Assembly: GCA_031267235.1 (NCBI GenBank)
Contig: JAIRZM010000003.1
Location: forward strand, 52,717 to 116,716
Direction of reading: 5' to 3'
Origin: Holosporaceae bacterium
Lineage (GTDB): Bacteria > Pseudomonadota > Alphaproteobacteria > UBA3830
DNA length: 64,000 nucleotides
Shown: one piece after another, positions 1 to 9,161 of the stretch
How positions within the stretch are numbered: position 1 is the stretch's first letter
Layout of the letters: every line of letters begins with the position of its first letter
Notes under the pieces: generated by a model
Database searches by the model: none
Told to the model about the DNA's origin: nothing
Seen by the model: the letters and a program-made list of their open reading frames with translations, nothing else
Position numbers and translations under genes: made by a program

Positions 1-1
1 C

Positions 2-736
2 CATGCCATAGGAGATGCGGCTCGCATAATTCAGGTTGGCGCTGCCGATGTCATGGTTGCCGGTGGAACAGAAGCGGCCATTTGCCGGATCGGTGTGGCC
101 GGGTTTGCCGCTGCGCGAGCTCTATCTACTGGAAGAAACGACACCCCCCAAGAAGCCTCCAGGCCGTGGGATAAATCTAGGGATGGATTTGTCATGGGAG
201 AAGGCGCCGGAATCTTGATTCTGGAAGAGTTGGAACATGCCCAAAAGCGAGGAGCAAAAATTTATGGAGAAATGATTGGCTACGGCATGTCCGGAGACGC
301 CTATCATATGACTGCTCCTTCACCGGATGGAGAAGGAGCTTACAGGGCCATGAAGGCGTCTCTTGGATCGGCGAACATTTCGGCGAATCAAATAGATTAC
401 GTAAATGCCCATGGAACATCTACTCCTTTGGGAGATACCATAGAATTACGGGCTCTGGAACGCATTTTGGAAGGTAAAGTTGGCACTTCGGTGTCATCCA
501 CCAAATCCGCCGTTGGACATTTACTCGGAGCAGCTGGTGCAGTAGAGGCAATTTTTTCACTGTTAGCCATAAGAGATCAAGTTGCTCCTCCCACGCTAAA
601 TTTGCATGATTCGGAGGAGACTTTTCTGGATTTGGTTCCGTTGCAGCCCCGGGAAAGGCAAATTCACTTTGCCATGTCGAACTCATTCGGATTTGGCGGA
701 ACGAATGCAAGTTTGGTATTTAAAATTTTTGGGTAA
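2..736 (+). CDS. fabF: 3-oxoacyl-ACP synthase II, 3' part (gene enters from the left edge)
   Basis: This is the C-terminal part of a beta-ketoacyl-ACP synthase II, the condensing enzyme that elongates acyl-ACP with malonyl-ACP in fatty acid synthesis. The frame is open from base 2 and the usual start and active-site cysteine lie off the window. Visible signatures are [10 protein letters not shown] at the edge, VAGGTEAA, the first catalytic histidine in [11 protein letters not shown] (near nt 410), the second in [13 protein letters not shown] (near nt 518), and the closing [15 protein letters not shown]. Both active-site histidines are therefore intact. It is followed after 15 bases by mltG, the usual alphaproteobacterial fabF-mltG order, so the two are probably co-transcribed. 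FabB is the alternative, but the neighbour favours FabF. Confidence 0.93.
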   Translation, partial: HAIGDAARIIQVGAADVMVAGGTEAAICRIGVAGFAAARALSTGRNDTPQEASRPWDKSRDGFVMGEGAGILILEELEHAQKRGAKIYGEMIGYGMSGDAYHMTAPSPDGEGAYRAMKASLGSANISANQIDYVNAHGTSTPLGDTIELRALERILEGKVGTSVSSTKSAVGHLLGAAGAVEAIFSLLAIRDQVAPPTLNLHDSEETFLDLVPLQPRERQIHFAMSNSFGFGGTNASLVFKIFG

Positions 737-751
737 TGATATGAAAACGTC

Positions 752-1759
752 GTGAAAGCCAACAAAATCATATGCTTTTTGGTATTCTTTTTAGTGTGGT
801 GCACTCTTACGTCTCTGTTTTTTGTTTGCTCCATCTATAGAAAAACGTCCTATATTCCAGAGAAAAATATTATACTCGAAAATACCAGCGATGACGCCGT
901 AGCGCATCTTCTGATCATTACAAAATTGTCCCGTAACATATTAATAGCCAAGGCTGCAGTAAAATTTTTGCGACTGTTTAACTGCAGGGCGAAGTTTGGA
1001 GAATACGAGCTGCCGCACTACGTCTCATTGGCAGAAGCTTTGGAAATTTTCGCTTCCGGTAAAAGCGTAATGCATAAAATAACTATACCGGAAGGTTTCT
1101 CCGTAATTCAGACTCTACGTCGACTGCAAAAAAATGAGTTTTTACTGGGAGAAATCAACGAAACTCCGACAGAAGGCTCTCTTTTGCCGGATACCTATTG
1201 CTTCAAATACCCAACCACCAAACAGCAAATAATATTTATGGCCCAAAAAGCAATGCGAGAATTTATGCAGCAGGAATGGCCGCGGAGGTCCACAATATGC
1301 AGTCTAAAAACTCCGCAAGAAGCGCTGATTCTGGCGTCCATAATAGAAAAAGAGACATATCTAGAGCGGGAAATGGTGGCCGGAGTTTATCTGCACAGAC
1401 TAAAAATAGGCATGCGATTACAGTCCTGCCCCACCGCCATATACGCTCACAAAAGGGGCGAAACTTTTGGACGAAGCCTAAAATACAACGATCTGAAAAT
1501 TCAGGATCCTCATAACACTTATCTGCATAGAGGACTACCACCAACTCCAATCGCCAATCCCGGAAGAGAAAGCATTCTTGCCGCATTGCACCCGCAGGAG
1601 ACGGAAAATCTCTTTTTTGTATGCGACGGTTTGGGTGGGCACCTATTTTCCAGAACCTTTGACGAACACAAGCGCAACATAAGAGCCAAAAGTAAAATTT
1701 CCGCCAAGCCAACGGCAATAACCGGAAATCATCGCTCGAGCGAAAAACAGCGGGATTGA
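752..1759 (+). CDS. mltG: Endolytic murein transglycosylase MltG (YceG-like)
   Basis: This is an inner-membrane lytic transglycosylase that cleaves nascent glycan strands and is thought to end peptidoglycan chain growth. An N-terminal membrane segment covers residues 7-28. A LysM-like part precedes IPEGFSVIQTLRRL, and the YceG domain follows. The catalytic Glu sits in LASIIEKET (about residue 199). The family motif normally read as LQTDPTVIYG appears as LQSCPTAIYA, and GLPPTPIANPG is present. At 335 residues it is close to the family's normal length. It starts with GTG; a nearer upstream ATG (742) runs into a stop after four codons. It lies directly behind fabF, as in other alphaproteobacteria. 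Confidence 0.93.
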   Translation: MKANKIICFLVFFLVWCTLTSLFFVCSIYRKTSYIPEKNIILENTSDDAVAHLLIITKLSRNILIAKAAVKFLRLFNCRAKFGEYELPHYVSLAEALEIFASGKSVMHKITIPEGFSVIQTLRRLQKNEFLLGEINETPTEGSLLPDTYCFKYPTTKQQIIFMAQKAMREFMQQEWPRRSTICSLKTPQEALILASIIEKETYLEREMVAGVYLHRLKIGMRLQSCPTAIYAHKRGETFGRSLKYNDLKIQDPHNTYLHRGLPPTPIANPGRESILAALHPQETENLFFVCDGLGGHLFSRTFDEHKRNIRAKSKISAKPTAITGNHRSSEKQRD

Positions 1760-1787
1760 AATTTGTCGCAAATCTTTTCCGGCACTT

Positions 1788-1816
1788 TTGCATTTTTCTG
1801 CATTCGTATGTAGGAT
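1788..1816 (+). promoter_or_regulatory. Candidate sigma70-type promoter for clpB
   Basis: TTGCAT and TAGGAT are separated by 17 bases in the gap between mltG and clpB, about 54 bases ahead of the clpB start. A good heat-shock-type element was not seen, though one might be expected for clpB. The assignment rests only on hexamer match and spacing. Confidence 0.35.
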
Positions 1817-1869
1817 AATCTCCGCAACTCGCGATAAAAATTTAGGAAAGGACTGCGAGAAAAGTTAGC

Positions 1870-4026
1870 ATGAATAAAACGGTCAACACGGAAAATGCGG
1901 AATCTGGCGTTAGCGCGCTCGCTCGGTATGCTAAGGATCTTACTCAGCTGGCAAATGAGGGGAAATTGGATCCGGTTATTGGCCGTGATGAAGAAATCAG
2001 AAGGACCATGCAGGTTTTGTCGCGGCGCACAAAAAATAATCCCATCTTAATTGGTGAACCAGGAGTTGGAAAAACTGCCATCGCCGAAGGGTTGGCTACG
2101 AGAATAGTTAGAGAGGATGTTCCAGATTCCATAAGAAACAAGAAAATAATGTCGCTGGATTTTGGACTATTGATTGCCGGAGCTAAGTTCCGCGGCGAAT
2201 TTGAAGAGCGACTCAAAGCTCTTCTGCATGAGGTATCCGAAAGCAACAATGTTATTCTATTCATTGATGAAATTCATACGTTGATTGGTGCCGGGCAAAC
2301 GGAAGGGGCCATGGACGCATCCAATATGCTGAAGCCTGCTCTTGCTCGCGGCGAACTGAGGTGCATAGGATCCACAACGCTTGACGAATACCGCCAATAC
2401 ATAGAAAAAGATACGGCCTTTGCTCGTAGATTTCAGCCGGTTTTTGTGAATGAACCAAGTCTCCTGGATTCAATTTCCATACTACGCGGCCTAAAGGAAA
2501 AGTACGAGCTTCATCATGGAGTGCGCATAAGTGATTCGGCAGTAATTGCCGCTTGTTCCTACTCGAACAAATACATCAGCGATAGATTCCTTCCGGATAA
2601 GGCCATTGACCTGATGGACGAGGCTGCCAGCAGGCTAAAAATGGTTATGGATTCCAAGCCGGAAGAGGTGGACGAACTAGATCGCAAAATTATGCAACTG
2701 AAAATCGAACAAGAGGTGTTGAAAAAAGAGAGCGACGCTTCATCCCAAGAACGACTCGCAAAAATTCAGTCCGAGCTGGAGTCTCTGGAAAGACAATCGC
2801 TGGAATTGAACGAGCGCTGGAATTTAGAAAAGAAAAATATCGATGAAGTGAAAAATGTGAAAAATAAGATTGAGGAAACTAAGCAGGATGCGGAAATCGC
2901 TCAACGAAACGCCGATTTCGCCAAAGCCGGCGAGCTGTTGTATAGCATACTGCCAAAGCTACAATCAAAATTGAATGAACTTCAACAGGAACAGTCGCAT
3001 ATTCGGAAACACAACGAAGTCACCGACGACGATATAGCGGTGGTCGTATCGCGCTGGACAGGAATTCCAGTGGAAAGAATGCTGTTGGAGGAAAAAGAGC
3101 GGCTCCTTTCCATAGAGTCTAGGCTGCGGGAATTGGTGGTGGGACAGGACGAGGCCATCGTCGCCGTGGCGGATTGTATTCGCAGATCTAGAGCTGGAAT
3201 CTCTGATCCTAATAGGCCACTGGGATCATTTTTGTTTCTTGGGCCAACGGGAGTTGGAAAGACGGAGTTATGCAAAGCGTTGGCTCAATTCCTTTTCGAT
3301 GAGAAAAATAGCATGATAAGGATCGACATGTCCGAATACATGGAGAGGCATTCGGTTTCCCGATTGATCGGCGCTCCTCCGGGATACGTTGGTTATGAGC
3401 AGGGTGGCGAGCTCACGGAAGCCGTTAGGAGGCGTCCCTACGCAGTGATTCTATTTGATGAAATTGAAAAAGCGCACAACGACGTTTTCAATATCCTGTT
3501 GCAGATGCTGGACGAAGGGCGCTTAACCGATGGACTCGGCCATAATGTTAACTTTAAAAACACAATCATTGTCCTCACCTCCAATCTGGGATATGAATTT
3601 TTTCAGAACCAATCTCTATCAAAGGAAGCCTTGTCATCCGCAGTGATGGAAACGGTGCGCGCAGCCTTTAGGCCGGAGTTGATAAATCGATTGGACGAAA
3701 TAATAGTCTTTAACTCGCTTTCCCAAGAAAATATGAAAGGTATTGTGGAAATACAATTGCTGGGTCTTGCCGCAAGACTAGAAGAGAAAAAAATTGCCAT
3801 TTCCTTCGGTGAAAATCTTAAAAATTGGCTTTGTGAAATCGGTTACGACCGGACATATGGTGCCCGTCCTCTCAAAAGATGTATTCAAAAGGAACTTCAC
3901 GATCTGATAGCACGCAAAATCATCGCCATGGAGTTGTCGGAGGGATCGAAAATAGCAGTCGATCGCAGAGACGGAGTCGTTAGCGTTGATTACTTGAGTG
4001 CTGGAAAGGATTTCATTGGGAAATGA
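1870..4026 (+). CDS. clpB: ClpB-type AAA+ disaggregase lacking the N-domain
   Basis: This is a two-ring AAA+ chaperone that works with DnaK to pull polypeptides out of aggregates. Walker A of the first ATPase domain is GEPGVGKTA (residues 62-70). A coiled-coil M-domain follows at about 260-385, which marks ClpB rather than ClpA/C. The second Walker A is GPTGVGKTE (about 458-466), then DEIEKAH and the C-terminal D2 small domain. The protein is 718 residues against about 860 for full ClpB. It begins at the linker ([20 protein letters not shown]), so the substrate-binding N-domain is absent. The 110 bases upstream do not encode it. In E. coli a shorter ClpB arises from an internal start; here only the short form can be made from this locus. 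Confidence 0.95.
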   Translation: MNKTVNTENAESGVSALARYAKDLTQLANEGKLDPVIGRDEEIRRTMQVLSRRTKNNPILIGEPGVGKTAIAEGLATRIVREDVPDSIRNKKIMSLDFGLLIAGAKFRGEFEERLKALLHEVSESNNVILFIDEIHTLIGAGQTEGAMDASNMLKPALARGELRCIGSTTLDEYRQYIEKDTAFARRFQPVFVNEPSLLDSISILRGLKEKYELHHGVRISDSAVIAACSYSNKYISDRFLPDKAIDLMDEAASRLKMVMDSKPEEVDELDRKIMQLKIEQEVLKKESDASSQERLAKIQSELESLERQSLELNERWNLEKKNIDEVKNVKNKIEETKQDAEIAQRNADFAKAGELLYSILPKLQSKLNELQQEQSHIRKHNEVTDDDIAVVVSRWTGIPVERMLLEEKERLLSIESRLRELVVGQDEAIVAVADCIRRSRAGISDPNRPLGSFLFLGPTGVGKTELCKALAQFLFDEKNSMIRIDMSEYMERHSVSRLIGAPPGYVGYEQGGELTEAVRRRPYAVILFDEIEKAHNDVFNILLQMLDEGRLTDGLGHNVNFKNTIIVLTSNLGYEFFQNQSLSKEALSSAVMETVRAAFRPELINRLDEIIVFNSLSQENMKGIVEIQLLGLAARLEEKKIAISFGENLKNWLCEIGYDRTYGARPLKRCIQKELHDLIARKIIAMELSEGSKIAVDRRDGVVSVDYLSAGKDFIGK

Positions 4027-4106
4027 GTTATTGGCACGACATTACGTCGCAATTGCTGCGCACTGGAGCGTTCGAAAACTGGAGGCGAGTTGAACAAAAA
4101 AATTAG
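4023..4106 (+). CDS. Possible 27-residue ORF coupled to clpB
   Basis: An ATG overlapping the clpB stop (ATGA) opens a 27-codon frame beginning [20 protein letters not shown]. The sequence reads like the folded N-terminus of a protein rather than random frame, but no family is recognised. It could be a small translationally coupled gene, the stub of a truncated gene, or chance. The next gene begins 18 bases later in another frame. Confidence 0.25.
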   Translation: MSYWHDITSQLLRTGAFENWRRVEQKN

Positions 4107-4124
4107 ATGTAGTAGAAACAGAAC

Positions 4125-5147
4125 ATGAAATACACTGATGGTGTTAGTGTGATTAGTATTTTAAGTTGTTTTTTCCCTACAACTGTCGTTTTTGTGGATG
4201 ATGATCCGGTGTTTTCGGAGCTCATGAGCAGGGCGCTGCAACTCAAAAATCTAACATTCAAAAAATTTACTAATCCACTAGAAGCGCTGGATTTTATAAA
4301 TGAAACGTCGGCTTCCAATTACTTGGATTACTCCAGTTTGTTCCGCAGCGACGAAGAAGAGACTATGTCCGACTGGAAATCCATCATGTTCAACATAAAC
4401 AAATTGCATCAGAAGATTTATGATCTGGATAGATTCGCTCAAATTTCTGCCGTGGTGGTTGATTATGCAATGGAGCAAATGAATGGAGTAGAGCTTTGCA
4501 AGTTCATTAAAGATAAAAACATACAGAGAATTCTTTTGACCGGCGCCGCAGATGAGAAAATAGGCGTTGAAGCTTTCGGTCGCGGCTACATAAATCACTT
4601 CATAAAAAAGGGATCGGAAAATTGTATCAAAAGCACTGAAAGCTGCGTAAGAAAATCCACCCACAATTACTTCAGCTTCTATACGGATGATATTTTCAAA
4701 CATTTATCCATCTACAAAAGAAATCATCTAAAGGATCCAGTTTTTGCAGGCTTCTTTTTTAGCGTTTGCGCAAGCAAGGGCTATGAGGAGTACTATATGC
4801 TGGATAGTTTCGGGAGCTATTTGTTTCTGAATTCATATGGACAAGCTAGCTTGTTAAGCGTTCTCACGGAAGACGAGATGGAGAAAATAGTATCCGTCGG
4901 GCTAGAATCCGGAGAAATTGCGCAGGACGTTTGTGAGATTTTGCGCTCCCGAGAATATATGCTTGTTTCCCATAGTAGAACCGGTGAATTGCCTCCGGTT
5001 AGCGAATGGGCAAAATACGTTCAGCCGGCGCGCAAATTGGAGGGATATCAAACCTATTACTTCTCGCTAACTGACTCCAAGTATCTTGACCTGGACTTTA
5101 AGGACGTGAAAAGTTTTGAGCTTTTCCAAAAAACCAGAAAACTCTAG
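4125..5147 (+). CDS. Response-regulator-like protein with unknown C-terminal domain
   Basis: The N-terminal half is a receiver domain. The acidic pocket is VVFVDDDPVF (about residues 21-30), the phospho-acceptor Asp is in AVVVDYAMEQMNGVEL (about 113), the switch Thr is in ILLTGAA, and the conserved Lys is in HFIKKGS. About 45 extra residues separate the acidic pocket region from the acceptor strand, so the receiver is larger than normal. The C-terminal 190 residues match no DNA-binding output domain I know; they are rich in aromatic residues (EEYYMLDSFGSYLFL, SREYMLVSHSRTGELPPVSEW). No sensor kinase lies beside it. It probably signals through protein contacts. The true start may be further inside, since the first 18 residues before the receiver are atypical. 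Confidence 0.7.
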   Translation: MKYTDGVSVISILSCFFPTTVVFVDDDPVFSELMSRALQLKNLTFKKFTNPLEALDFINETSASNYLDYSSLFRSDEEETMSDWKSIMFNINKLHQKIYDLDRFAQISAVVVDYAMEQMNGVELCKFIKDKNIQRILLTGAADEKIGVEAFGRGYINHFIKKGSENCIKSTESCVRKSTHNYFSFYTDDIFKHLSIYKRNHLKDPVFAGFFFSVCASKGYEEYYMLDSFGSYLFLNSYGQASLLSVLTEDEMEKIVSVGLESGEIAQDVCEILRSREYMLVSHSRTGELPPVSEWAKYVQPARKLEGYQTYYFSLTDSKYLDLDFKDVKSFELFQKTRKL

Positions 5148-5212
5148 GGCCTATTTCGATCGCAGTTTATGTGCTAAGCTGTCCATCGTACCTGAGATTG
5201 TTTGAGGAAAAT

Positions 5213-5914
5213 ATGCAAAAGGGGGAGCCTGTCATTACGCTGGACAAAGTAATGCTACATTACGGCGACGGCGTTCCGATTTTGAAAAATATTTCCCTGT
5301 CCTTGCACGAAAAGTCGTTCCACTTTCTCACCGGAGCAAGCGGAGCTGGCAAGACGTCGCTGATGAGACTCTTGTATATGGGAGTAAAACCCTCCTCCGG
5401 TATGTTAAAAATATTCAACAATGACGTAACAAGAATTCCGCCGGAAGGATTATTCGAATTGAGAAGGCGCATAGGGGTTGTTTTTCAGGATTTCAATCTG
5501 TTGTCTCACTTGACTGTTCTGGAAAACGTTGCTCTTCCATTGAAAGTCATCGGAGAAACCGTGAGACGCAGAGAATATCAGGCAAAAGAAATTCTAGATT
5601 GGGTTGGATTGGGCAATTGTTTCAATCTATTGCCGGACACTCTTTCCGGAGGGCAAAAGCAGAGAGTGGCCATAGCTCGCGCCGTTATTACGCGCCCGGA
5701 CATATTGCTGGCAGACGAGCCAACTGGAAACGTAGACGAAAACATAGCCCATAAGCTCATGAATCTTTTTTACGGCATGCATAAAATGGGAGCCTGCGTC
5801 ATTGTTGCAACCCATTACAGACAGTTTGTGGATACTTTCCATTACAATGAACTAACCCTAGAACAGGGGCGCATTACATTAAATGCCGATAAAACTCTCA
5901 AAGGAGACATGTAG
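5213..5914 (+). CDS. ftsE: Cell-division ABC transporter ATPase FtsE
   Basis: This is the cytoplasmic ATPase of the FtsEX complex, which controls septal peptidoglycan hydrolases at division. It shows Walker A GASGAGKTSL, the Q-loop VFQDFNLL, the ABC signature LSGGQKQRVAIARA, Walker B ILLADEPTGNVD and the switch His in VATHYR. The ATG at 5213 is preceded by GAGG six bases away. An upstream GTG at 5171 would add 14 residues with no family match, so 5213 is preferred. It is followed four bases later by ftsX. Confidence 0.93.
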   Translation: MQKGEPVITLDKVMLHYGDGVPILKNISLSLHEKSFHFLTGASGAGKTSLMRLLYMGVKPSSGMLKIFNNDVTRIPPEGLFELRRRIGVVFQDFNLLSHLTVLENVALPLKVIGETVRRREYQAKEILDWVGLGNCFNLLPDTLSGGQKQRVAIARAVITRPDILLADEPTGNVDENIAHKLMNLFYGMHKMGACVIVATHYRQFVDTFHYNELTLEQGRITLNADKTLKGDM

Positions 5915-5917
5915 AAA

Positions 5918-6811
5918 ATGATTTCTTCATTGAAATATGAGTATGATTTTAATTTCAACAACGACAAATCCAGCAGATTTATTCCGTTTATAATTGGTTT
6001 TCTAATGTATTCGGTAACCATAGCTATAATGAGCTGTTTTTTTACACATAATCTTACGTTGGACTGGAGCAAAGCTCTTTGTGGGCGCGTCACGGTGGAA
6101 TTCCAATCCAATGCAGACGGCGCCGACGAATCTCTCACGGAAAAGCAGAAGGAGGAGATCATAAGAATAATACAATCGACTCCCGGCATAAAGTCAGTGC
6201 GCCAACTGAAGGAAGAGGATATTTTGAAAATCATAGAGCCGTGGTTAAGTGGCACAGCCATTCCCGATGATTTTCCATTCCCAACAATTTTTGATGTGGA
6301 GACCAACAGGGGTACTCGCGTCGATTTTCTAATGCTATCAGATAAATTATCCAAAGTTTCCCATGGAGTTAGAATACATGATCACGCAAATTGGTATGCT
6401 CCAATTTTAAAAATCAGCAATGGGTTGTTTTCGTTTGCAATTCTTCTATCCATACTAATATTTCTCACCGTTTGCGCCACCATAATCTTCATAACTAAAC
6501 AAACGCTGATAGTCCATCAGAACATAGTGAAAATCTTGCAATTAATTGGAGCCAGCAACTCGTATATAGCCTTTCAATTTAAAAGATATTATTTTGCCAT
6601 AGGGGTAAGGTCGTCTTTTATATCCATTTTGCTTGGAATGTTGACGGTTCTGGGAATGAATTTTATTTTGTCCGCGGAATTGTTGCACGTAGATACGCTA
6701 AAATATCTCTTGATAACCATCCTGATTCCCATAATTACCACTGTTCTTGTCATGGTCACGTCCAAAAATACGGTTCTATTCTTCCTAAATAATGACGAAT
6801 GGATCAATTGA
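5918..6811 (+). CDS. ftsX: Cell-division membrane protein FtsX
   Basis: This is the membrane partner of FtsE. There are four hydrophobic segments: one near residues 22-45, and three in the C-terminal half (about 168-192, 220-242, 258-282). Between the first two lies a periplasmic domain with the family-like stretch KEEIIRIIQSTPGIKSVRQL. This matches FtsX topology, and the length (297) is normal. It sits directly behind ftsE and overlaps the start of the next gene by 13 bases, so it is translationally coupled in one operon. Confidence 0.92.
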   Translation: MISSLKYEYDFNFNNDKSSRFIPFIIGFLMYSVTIAIMSCFFTHNLTLDWSKALCGRVTVEFQSNADGADESLTEKQKEEIIRIIQSTPGIKSVRQLKEEDILKIIEPWLSGTAIPDDFPFPTIFDVETNRGTRVDFLMLSDKLSKVSHGVRIHDHANWYAPILKISNGLFSFAILLSILIFLTVCATIIFITKQTLIVHQNIVKILQLIGASNSYIAFQFKRYYFAIGVRSSFISILLGMLTVLGMNFILSAELLHVDTLKYLLITILIPIITTVLVMVTSKNTVLFFLNNDEWIN

Positions 6812-7350
6812 TGAGATTGATTCCCGGACTGTGCCTTGTGGTATTCCTTCTGTGGAGTATCGGTTGCATCATCTTCATTTGGAATGCAATCTCCTACGAG
6901 GACAGGCATGATTCACGCTTGGCGAACATCGTTGTGCTGACAGGAGGACGCAATCGCATAACGCACGCGCTTCACTCAGTTGGCGATGGGGAGCAGAGCA
7001 ACATATTTATATCAGGAGTTTATGAAAAAACGTCTCTCCAGGATATTTTCGGCGACATGAAGATAGATGGAGCTCGTATTATTCTTGGTAGGGAAGCGAA
7101 AAATACCGAGGGAAACGCCACAGAAATAATTTCCTGGGTAAAAACTAACGGCATAGGTGAAATTCTGCTAATTACGTCTGACTATCATATGTATCGGAGC
7201 ATAATTGAGCTAAAACATGTGGGCGGCAAGTTGAGAATCTGTCCCTGCGCCGTGAAATCCAAATTTAACTTTAATTTTCTTAGAAATTGTATTAAAGAGT
7301 TCCATAAGGTCGCATACGTTCACCTAAAAATACTTTGGGGCAAGTTTTGA
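6799..7350 (+). CDS. YdcF/ElyC/SanA-family (DUF218) membrane protein
   Basis: This is a 183-residue protein with one N-terminal membrane anchor (about residues 7-30) and a DUF218 domain outside. Family features visible are the strand ANIVVLTGG, the GxxxNTEGNATEI region with its conserved Glu and Asn, and LLITSDYHMYRS. Members act in envelope biogenesis (ElyC, SanA), but their reaction is unsettled. In many alphaproteobacteria this gene lies between ftsX and plsC, as here. It overlaps ftsX and precedes plsC by nine bases. Confidence 0.8.
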   Translation: MDQLMRLIPGLCLVVFLLWSIGCIIFIWNAISYEDRHDSRLANIVVLTGGRNRITHALHSVGDGEQSNIFISGVYEKTSLQDIFGDMKIDGARIILGREAKNTEGNATEIISWVKTNGIGEILLITSDYHMYRSIIELKHVGGKLRICPCAVKSKFNFNFLRNCIKEFHKVAYVHLKILWGKF

Positions 7351-7359
7351 GGATTATGG

Positions 7360-8073
7360 ATGCTACTGATCAGATCTTTAATTTTCAATATAGCGTTTTT
7401 TACAACAATTGCCGTAGCATTGTTTTTGGGAATGCCTCTGGTGTTTTTCGACAAAAAATACGTTTTCATCTTCTGGAAGCATTTGTCGCGAATTTTAAAT
7501 TTTATCACTGAAAAAATTGGCGGCATAAATTTCAGCATAGCCAATGAAGAAAATTTGCTGCAGGAGCCTGCGATCTACGCTTTACGCCACGAGTCCACAT
7601 GGGAAACGCTAATATTAATCCACAAATTTAAGGATCCAATTTTTATTCTTAAAGAGGAGCTGCTGCGTATTCCGCTGTTCGGGACGCTATCACGCAAGGC
7701 TGAAACTATTGCCGTGGATAGGAATCATGGAATGAAAGCCCTAATATATGCAGCTCGCAGAGTTGAAAGATCCATAAAAGAAGGGCACCACGTGGTAATT
7801 TTTCCCGAAGGAACACGATCATCGCCCGGCGAGTACGTTTCTCTGAAGAGGGGGATAGCCATGTTTTATGAGAGAAGCAACTGCTCCGTGGTTCCGGTGG
7901 TGCACAATGCAGGAACTTTTTGGCCGCGTCGCGGTTTCATAAAAAGACCTGGAAAAATAATCGTTAGTTTCCTACCTCCCATTGCGGCTGGATTGTCTAG
8001 AGATGAATTTATGGATAAATTAAATGAGGCATTCAGGCAGGAAATAGAAAAAATGAAATTTCTGGAAGGATGA
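7360..8073 (+). CDS. plsC: 1-acyl-sn-glycerol-3-phosphate acyltransferase
   Basis: This is the inner-membrane acyltransferase that makes phosphatidic acid from lysophosphatidic acid. It has an N-terminal hydrophobic segment (residues 5-25). The catalytic box reads RHESTWET, an HX4E version of the usual HX4D that I recall from alphaproteobacterial members. The substrate-binding motif is FPEGTRSSPGE, and a third block is VPVVHNAGTFWPRR. The ATG at 7360 has GAGG just upstream. Its last four bases overlap the start of prfA. Confidence 0.9.
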   Translation: MLLIRSLIFNIAFFTTIAVALFLGMPLVFFDKKYVFIFWKHLSRILNFITEKIGGINFSIANEENLLQEPAIYALRHESTWETLILIHKFKDPIFILKEELLRIPLFGTLSRKAETIAVDRNHGMKALIYAARRVERSIKEGHHVVIFPEGTRSSPGEYVSLKRGIAMFYERSNCSVVPVVHNAGTFWPRRGFIKRPGKIIVSFLPPIAAGLSRDEFMDKLNEAFRQEIEKMKFLEG

Positions 8074-9158
8074 GTATGTTTCCGGAGACAATGTTCGCCA
8101 ATATACTAGAGCGTCATGAATCTTTGAGCAAGCAAATGCTGACCTGCGTCGATGATGCGGAAAGTTTCGCAAAATTATCTCGAGAGTTTGCGGGACTCGA
8201 GGACTTTGTTTTAGTGATTAACAAGTACACCGTAGCGCAGCGCGAATTGTCGGAGCTAGAAAAAATTGTCAATGATCCAACAACAGATACGGATTTTCGC
8301 GAACTTGCTCTGTCCGAAATCGAAAATCTGAAAAAAGCTATTCCGGCATTGGAAAAGGAAATAAAAGTCCTATTAATTCCCAAGGATGTTACCGACGAGA
8401 AAAATGCCATCATTGAGATACGAGCCGGAACTGGCGGCGATGAGGCGGGATTGTTTGCGGCAGATCTTTTCCGAATGTATCAAAAATATTCCGAATACCG
8501 GCGCTGGAGATTCGAAATTTTATATATGCAGGAAAATGGTATAGGCAGCATAAAAGAAGCCTCCGCCAGCATTTCCGGCAAAGGCGTTTTTGCCTATCTA
8601 AAGTTTGAGTCCGGAGTTCATAGAGTTCAAAGAGTTCCCGCAACAGAATCCAGTGGTCGCATTCATACCTCCACAGCTACGGTGGCAGTTTTGCCGGAAG
8701 CGGAGGAAGTGGATCTGAAAATCGATGAGACGGACCTAAAAATTGACGTTATGCGCGCTTCGGGCGCCGGCGGCCAGCACGTCAATAAAACGGAAAGCGC
8801 CGTGAGAATCTCTCATATTCCCAGTGGAATTGTTGTGACTCAGCAGGATGAACGCTCCCAACACATGAATCGCCTAAAGGCCATGAAAATCCTACGTGCT
8901 AGATTGTATGAGCTAGAGCGACAAAAGCTGCATTCCCAAAGGGCGGACAGTCGCCGTTCCCAGATTGGCGGCGGAGATCGTTCCGAGAGAATTCGCACCT
9001 ACAATTATCCACAGGGGCGCGTTTCGGATCATCGCATCAATTTGACACTCTATAAGCTTTCTCAGATTATGGAGGGAGAAGCTCTGGATGAAATGATTCA
9101 AGCGCTGGTGGAATTCGATCAAGAAGAGCAATTGGTCAATTTCTGCGGAGAATCCTGA
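8070..9158 (+). CDS. prfA: Peptide chain release factor 1
   Basis: This factor reads UAA and UAG stop codons and triggers release of the finished protein. The stop-codon recognition motif is PAT in RVQRVPATESSGRIHTS, which marks RF1 rather than RF2 (SPF). The peptidyl-hydrolysis motif GGQ lies in RASGAGGQHVNKT. At 362 residues it is full length. It is coupled to plsC by a 4-base overlap and followed by prmC, which methylates the GGQ glutamine. This is the classical prfA-prmC pair. Confidence 0.96.
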   Translation: MSMFPETMFANILERHESLSKQMLTCVDDAESFAKLSREFAGLEDFVLVINKYTVAQRELSELEKIVNDPTTDTDFRELALSEIENLKKAIPALEKEIKVLLIPKDVTDEKNAIIEIRAGTGGDEAGLFAADLFRMYQKYSEYRRWRFEILYMQENGIGSIKEASASISGKGVFAYLKFESGVHRVQRVPATESSGRIHTSTATVAVLPEAEEVDLKIDETDLKIDVMRASGAGGQHVNKTESAVRISHIPSGIVVTQQDERSQHMNRLKAMKILRARLYELERQKLHSQRADSRRSQIGGGDRSERIRTYNYPQGRVSDHRINLTLYKLSQIMEGEALDEMIQALVEFDQEEQLVNFCGES

Positions 9159-9161
9159 AAA

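Noticed and set aside
1761..1800. A heat-shock (sigma32) promoter for clpB
   Set aside because: An ATTGAA element is present but no CCCCAT-like -10 at suitable distance.
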